DNA of 52,028 bases, from the IMG/VR virus record IMGVR_UViG_3300037189_013547, positions 1 to 52,028 of that record; one strand, given 5' to 3'. A program made the translations under genes and the position numbers. Positions within the stretch are counted from its first letter, which is position 1. Every line of letters begins with the position of its first letter. Source of the DNA: a virus. Below the pieces are notes generated by a model. The model did not search any database. It saw nothing but the letters and a program-made list of their open reading frames with translations, and was not told the origin of the DNA. Positions 50,869-52,028 of the stretch are shown here, piece after piece.

Positions 50869-51339
50869 TCATTTCCTTTGTATTAGAACCCAAGCAACGC
50901 CATCAAAATATGCGCTGACTGTATTTTTTTCTTCTTCTGTTAATATGTGATTCTCGTCAGTCAATAGTTCTTTTAATAAGTCGGTAATGTTTGTAGACAA
51001 CCCGCTATATTTATTGACTAAAGAATCTTGAAAAAATATTTTACCAGCTAATGTATATACGTCGTTTACTTGTTGATTATTTGTTTTCCAGGTTTTTATC
51101 CTGTTCGCAAAATCATTATTAAATATAGCTATCTTTGCTCTATCAGTTGGGTCTGTAATTAAGTTAGAGAAAACTTGTACTCTAGCTATAATACTATCAG
51201 TTGGCCTATCTATATTTAGTATTGCTACAGGCTTTGGCTCTGGTGATGGTTTTGGTATGATGTTCTTTAAAACGTCTGACAATCCACCCCCAAAAAGAGC
51301 ATACAAAATAAGCACTAATGCAATGAGATTCTTATACAT
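50869..51339 (-). CDS. N-terminally anchored envelope protein, unknown
   Basis: The 156-residue protein begins MYKNLIALVLILYALFGGGL, a signal-anchor or signal-peptide-like segment, followed by a proline-rich linker (IPKPSPEPKPVA). The rest is helical and soluble (DPTDRAKIAIFNNDFANRI, FFQDSLVNKYSGLSTN) and would face the periplasm. AGAGGA eight bases ahead of ATG supports the start. Confidence 0.5.
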   Translation of the reverse strand: MYKNLIALVLILYALFGGGLSDVLKNIIPKPSPEPKPVAILNIDRPTDSIIARVQVFSNLITDPTDRAKIAIFNNDFANRIKTWKTNNQQVNDVYTLAGKIFFQDSLVNKYSGLSTNITDLLKELLTDENHILTEEEKNTVSAYFDGVAWVLIQRK

Positions 51340-51583
51340 TTTCTTCCTCTTTATTCAACAGTGGAAAAGTCTCATCTAGCTTTATTACCGCATCTTTTAA
51401 ATTTGCTTGTTCGCACTTATCTCTTAGGATATGCCATAAATTAACAATTTCAATAAAAGTGTCTGTTTTACCCTTTAGTTTTTGTGATAAAAATTGGTAT
51501 GCAGACATTAAGTTTACGCTTGATAGCATCAATAATATGGCAGCTAAAACAGCAACAGTTCTTAAAATATTATCAATATTCAT
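51332..51583 (-). CDS. Small one-helix membrane protein, unknown
   Basis: The 83-residue protein has one hydrophobic helix (TVAVLAAILLMLSSVNLMSA) after a short N-terminus and a charged C-terminal part that ends in acidic residues (NKEEENV). TGGAG lies seven bases ahead of ATG. Coupled by overlaps to both neighbours, it seems part of an envelope-associated set. No family recognised. Confidence 0.5.
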   Translation of the reverse strand: MNIDNILRTVAVLAAILLMLSSVNLMSAYQFLSQKLKGKTDTFIEIVNLWHILRDKCEQANLKDAVIKLDETFPLLNKEEENV

Positions 51584-51969
51584 TTGTTCTCCAGTATTAT
51601 AAGTGGCTTAAATTTTAAATCTTTTTCCTTGAGTATTTGTTTGTTTACTCCATGATATTGACATGGGGTTTTATGACCGTCTCCATGTACTATTATACCC
51701 GTACCCTTACAAATACATTTTGCTGGATCTGGATCTTCCATAGGTATTACAACTACTGGAGGTTTAGGTACAATAAATATTTTAGCTTCTGCCTCATCGA
51801 AAGCCTTTTTGGATTGTAGCTTCCAATCTTCTACATAGTTTTTGTACATATCAGTAATATCTTTTGTTTCAAGATTATAGCAAGTGCGATCTTGCAAAGT
51901 CATATTAAAACATGAAAATATTAAACTGATACCTATTAGAGAAAATAGCAATATATCTTTTTTTTTCAT
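51580..51969 (-). CDS. Lipoprotein-like protein with CxCxGxG zinc motif
   Basis: The 129-residue protein begins MKKKDILLFSLIGISLIFSC, a basic start, hydrophobic core and Cys that could serve as lipidation site (IFSC is an imperfect lipobox). A helical middle and a proline-rich stretch (VPKPPVVVIPMEDPDP) follow. Then KCICKGTGIIVHGDG and PCQYHG give a DnaJ-like C-x-C-x-G-x-G plus C-x-x-H set that may bind zinc. TAATG overlap with the upstream gene. Confidence 0.5.
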   Translation of the reverse strand: MKKKDILLFSLIGISLIFSCFNMTLQDRTCYNLETKDITDMYKNYVEDWKLQSKKAFDEAEAKIFIVPKPPVVVIPMEDPDPAKCICKGTGIIVHGDGHKTPCQYHGVNKQILKEKDLKFKPLIILENK

Positions 51970-52028
51970 TATTCGTCCTCGTTTGATTTTGCAATAAATA
52001 AATATTGTAGTTCTTGTATTCCAGAATC
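51969..52028 (-). CDS. C-terminal end of a gene entering from the right edge
   Basis: The frame read from base 52028 is open for 19 codons (ends LQYLFIAKSNEDE) and stops with TAA at 51971-51969, overlapping the next ATG as TAATG. This coupling fits the rest of the operon. Nothing can be said about function. Confidence 0.5.
   Translation of the reverse strand, partial: DSGIQELQYLFIAKSNEDE

Noticed and set aside
50247-51969. Holin-spanin lysis cassette
   Set aside because: Single-helix proteins and a lipoprotein-like gene are suggestive, but there is no endolysin in view, the lipobox is imperfect, and the genes are coupled to nucleotide-metabolism genes.

Overview
The window is a contiguous piece of a large, clearly AT-rich tailed-phage genome (Caudoviricetes). 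The evidence is a block of very large virion-type genes on one strand and, on the other, a nearly gap-free replication, recombination, nucleotide-metabolism and glycosylation operon of viral character. The replication set is a bacterial-type one: DNA polymerase III alpha, DnaQ-like exonuclease, DnaB-like helicase, DnaG-like primase, RecA/UvsX-like recombinase and SSB. The host cannot be read from the sequence. Split-intein gene fractures and free-standing endonucleases of this kind are known mainly from environmental (aquatic) phages. No tRNA, CRISPR array, integrase, insertion sequence or attachment site was seen.

Layout. Bases 1-16852, plus strand: seven consecutive virion-type genes, four of them giant (1339-1595 codons, the first cut by the window edge). 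They include a protein with FG-GAP beta-propeller repeats, a protein with 22 consecutive prolines, a probable baseplate-hub-like protein, and a last gene with its own promoter-like element and a strong ribosome binding site. A hairpin terminator at 16851-16887 separates this block from the converging minus-strand block. Bases 16906-52028, minus strand (read from high to low coordinates): small membrane proteins (50.2-52.0 kb); class Ia ribonucleotide reductase, dUTPase, PhoH and small zinc or HTH proteins (44.5-50.2 kb); RecA, a Vsr-like nuclease, helicase, primase, dNMP kinase and a Cas4/RecB-like nuclease (37.4-44.5 kb); a DUF5872-like protein, a GIY-YIG endonuclease, a DUF6356-like protein and a small beta-rich protein ending in a terminator (34.9-37.4 kb); a DNA polymerase III alpha gene broken into three pieces (28.9-34.9 kb); SSB; a glycosyltransferase island (18.8-28.5 kb); and finally a Vsr-type homing endonuclease, a probable single-strand annealing protein and a zinc-ribbon protein.

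The most notable locus is polymerase III alpha. The N-terminal piece (33731-34852) ends in an 89-residue N-intein that starts with Cys directly after GPGRG. The middle piece (32088-32906) starts with a 35-residue C-intein ending in HN before the Ser of SAAG. A PD-(D/E)XK endonuclease gene lies between the two intein halves. Protein trans-splicing should therefore rebuild a continuous N-terminal plus palm region. A second break, with no intein, separates the middle piece from the C-terminal piece (28868-30427). An FkbM-type methyltransferase, the DnaQ-like proofreading exonuclease and an HNH/endonuclease VII-type gene sit in that second break. Five endonuclease genes of mobile type or mobile-like type are present, and two of them have their ribosome binding sites inside inverted repeats that also contain promoter-like elements, reminiscent of I-TevI control in phage T4.

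Most minus-strand genes overlap by ATGA or TAATG, so translational coupling along the operon is likely. Gene starts given here were chosen from Shine-Dalgarno placement and such overlaps, and several are shorter than the longest open frame.
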